The position numbers were made by a program, and so were the translations under genes. Positions 62,390 to 64,000 of a DNA stretch of 64,000 nucleotides are shown here, in pieces (the first letter of the stretch is position 1; each line of letters begins with the position of its first letter). The stretch is taken from assembly GCA_001414325.1 (NCBI GenBank), contig LLKB01000005.1:812958-876957 (forward strand). Direction: 5' to 3'. The DNA is from Butyribacter intestini (GTDB lineage: Bacteria > Bacillota > Clostridia > Lachnospirales > Lachnospiraceae). A model generated the notes under the pieces. It made no database searches. It saw only the letters and a list, made by a program, of their open reading frames with translations, and was not told the origin of the DNA.

Positions 62390-63298
62390 TTACAGACAAG
62401 CTGCTGATATTTTCTTTATAATCTCTTTTACATAATCTTCAGATTTTGATACTTTTTTTGCTATATCCGGCACTGACATATTGCAGTCGTTATATAAAGT
62501 TTCTATCCTGCCTCGTTCTATTCCTTGTTCTATTCCCTGCTCTATTCCCTGCTCTATTCCTTTTTTCATTGCCTGTTCTTCATTTGCCTTTATCTCATCC
62601 TTAAAAAATTCTCTTAATACTTCATTCATAATTCCTGTCCCTCCATTCTTTATACTGTCAAATAACTCCTGATTTGATGATACCATTATTCCCAGTAATG
62701 AATTTATGCAGTCTTTTTCAAAAGGCTCATGCAGTTCAAATGCTTCATCTAAAAAATTATCTACCGTACTTCTTTTCAATCCTCTTTTTAATGTCTTTAG
62801 AAATATATGTTCTTTTTCTCCAACTTCTGCCGTGACTACGACCTGAGTTTTTACAAATCCATCTTTTTCTACATAGTATATTCCTCTAGTTTTTTCATAT
62901 ACTTTGTAATTATTATCCGAAAACCATCTTAAAAGTTTTTCCGGCTTTCTTTCCCTCACAAATGTAACAGTCACACTGTTTATATCTATGTCACCTATGT
63001 GTTTTTCACTGCTCTTATACAGATAGGCATATGCCATAACTTTGAAATATGTATCTTCGTTTAGTGTATCATTTTCAGACTTATATTCCATAATGTTATG
63101 CTTCCGGAATATCTGACCTATATCATTTGTTATCTCAAAGTCATCTGTCTTTTCCACTACAAGCAGGTCTATGAGCAATGGCTTTCGACTGAGTGGATAT
63201 TCTCTGTGAAATTCCAGCTTGTCTGCATACTCCCTAAGCTCCAGTTCCATTGCGGCACAAAATCCCAAATGCCACTGTATGTCATTTTCTTTCCCCAT
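62390..63298 (-). CDS. PD-(D/E)XK nuclease-like protein sharing flanks with the Rpn gene
   Basis: 302 residues. LLIDLLVVEKTDD followed by IMEYKSENDTLNE is a PD-(D/E)XK-like pattern (Asp...Glu-x-Lys). The core differs from the Rpn protein at 14690, but the MGK start, the leader and the tail (MSVPDIAKKVSKSEDYVKEI) are shared. Tandem 12-bp repeats encode (GIEQ) units between about residues 250 and 266 and may vary in number. ATG 63298 has AAAGGAGAC upstream; the longer frame to 63370 enters the leader. Function is unknown; nuclease activity is inferred. Confidence 0.75.
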   Translation of the reverse strand: MGKENDIQWHLGFCAAMELELREYADKLEFHREYPLSRKPLLIDLLVVEKTDDFEITNDIGQIFRKHNIMEYKSENDTLNEDTYFKVMAYAYLYKSSEKHIGDIDINSVTVTFVRERKPEKLLRWFSDNNYKVYEKTRGIYYVEKDGFVKTQVVVTAEVGEKEHIFLKTLKRGLKRSTVDNFLDEAFELHEPFEKDCINSLLGIMVSSNQELFDSIKNGGTGIMNEVLREFFKDEIKANEEQAMKKGIEQGIEQGIEQGIERGRIETLYNDCNMSVPDIAKKVSKSEDYVKEIIKKISAACL

Positions 63299-63575
63299 AA
63301 ATGTCTCCTTTCTTACATTATACATACTGTATAATAAAAATGCAATAATTTCTCCCAGTTTTGCAAACATTTGTTCGTCTTTTGTATTTCTATATTATCA
63401 CATGAATATATGTTCGTCAAGACATTTCATTCATGAAAGGATATTCGTGCTACGTACAATCATGTATTGCCCCATCACACAAAAGCAATGATTGACTCTT
63501 TAATTTTATAATTTGATAATGTTTTTTTCTTATACATCACCTCTCAGTTTTTTACCATACAATAGTAAACATAAT
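63290..63575 (-). repeat. About 285-bp leader repeat, copy 2
   Basis: It matches 15629-15915 nearly throughout. Right after CATAAT the group II intron begins, so the intron marks where similarity ends. Confidence 0.85.
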
Positions 63576-64000
63576 CGAGTAGGAGGAATTTCTCTTAACT
63601 GAGAAATTCCGACCTCTCACACCACCGTGCGTACCGTTCGGTACACGGCGGTTCCATCAACTTAACAAGTAACACACCTTTCGGTATAGTAATCTAACAT
63701 TGAGACTAATCCAAATGAGGTTAGTCTCTTTGTACTTATAGCCTTTTGTATCCATCCATTGTGGGCGAGTCTTGCATATCTGTCTCCGCAATACGCTATT
63801 TTAAATGCCGCCCATCTTGGTACATCAAGCTTCATAAGGTTCTTTGCTCTGTTTTGTGGAGTTTTCCAATGTTTCCAAATGCACATACGAAGTCTATATC
63901 TGATGTTACCATCTAATTCTCGACAAAGTGTTTTCATACTACCTATTTTGAAGTAGTTTATCCAACCTCTTATGAGCTGATTAAGTTTCTCCACTTTATA
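63576..64000 (-). mobile_element. Group II intron, 3' part (continues past the window)
   Basis: The minus strand carries the maturase end, then a domain V-like hairpin (CCGCCGTGTACCGAACGGTA with CGCACGGTGG), GTGTGAGAGGTCGG, and a domain VI-like stem GGAATTTCTC/GAGAAATTCC. The 3' junction falls at or near 63576, next to the nuclease leader repeat. Confidence 0.85.
63662..64000 (-). CDS. ltrA: Group II intron reverse transcriptase/maturase, C-terminal end
   Basis: The frame runs off the right edge. It reads LNQLIRGWINYFKIGSMKTL, the GIIM maturase domain (IRGWxNYF), and RLRMCIWKHWKTPQNRA, then ends at 63662. It splices and mobilises the intron that encloses it. The reverse-transcriptase domain lies outside the window. 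Confidence 0.9.
   Translation of the reverse strand, partial: YKVEKLNQLIRGWINYFKIGSMKTLCRELDGNIRYRLRMCIWKHWKTPQNRAKNLMKLDVPRWAAFKIAYCGDRYARLAHNGWIQKAISTKRLTSFGLVSMLDYYTERCVTC

Overview
The window reads as a low-GC, anaerobic Firmicute chromosome of the class Clostridia, most like the gut Lachnospiraceae. The reasons are the Firmicute-type pstSCAB-phoU-phoPR operon, AGGAGG ribosome sites before nearly every gene, a SigK-type sigma factor, BspA-like leucine-rich-repeat surface proteins, PD-(D/E)XK Rpn-type proteins and the style of the conjugative-element debris. Species cannot be fixed from sequence alone. No rRNA, tRNA or CRISPR array was seen.

Layout. 1-260: end of a DUF1275 membrane protein. 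313-14240 (all minus strand): the phosphate regulon, pstS (behind a clear PhoP-box direct repeat) through pstC, pstA, pstB, phoU, phoP and phoR. It runs with an 11-base gap into a surface-glycan set: a HAD-domain protein, a sialyltransferase-like enzyme, a CMP-sugar synthetase, a metal-dependent aldolase and a Cof phosphatase. 14380-14660: an apparent par/Fst-like type I toxin-antitoxin locus that is missed by ORF calling. 14690-17000: an Rpn-type nuclease and a decayed leucine-rich-repeat gene. 17432-20522: thioredoxin reductase, preceded by a helically phased 11-bp repeat array, and a Na/phosphate cotransporter. 20907-25590: a protein-thiocarboxylate homocysteine operon (metY, sulfite-reductase-like protein, TusA-like protein, thioredoxin, ThiS-like carrier, ThiF-like enzyme, JAMM protease). 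25937-27833: putP and a small zinc-ribbon protein. 28039-35099: a lactose locus (lacZ, GPH transporter, two AraC regulators) plus a 25-residue ORF. 35216-38857: a 1213-residue surface protein.

38972-45455 is a graveyard of mobile DNA: LytTR, IS3, serine recombinase, relaxase and ParB fragments, with dinD, mobC, a relBE-type module and a ParR-like gene. 45458-51519 is housekeeping: rlmD, yhaM, a CheY-like regulator, a SigK-like sigma factor, an MraY-like transferase and a methyltransferase. 51851-57450: a frameshifted secreted protein, then an ABC exporter divergent from its probable two-component system. 57587-61913: an extracellular polysaccharide O-acylation operon. 62390-64000: a second PD-(D/E)XK gene sharing flanks with the first, and the 3' end of a group II intron.

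The strongest leads are (a) the glycan cluster fused to the Pho operon, which looks like an aldolase-CMP-transferase-sialyltransferase route to a phosphate-free surface sugar; (b) the hidden type I toxin-antitoxin locus; (c) the homocysteine operon whose carrier needs C-terminal trimming; (d) the 11-bp phased array before trxB; and (e) two nuclease genes with the same flanks and tails but different cores.
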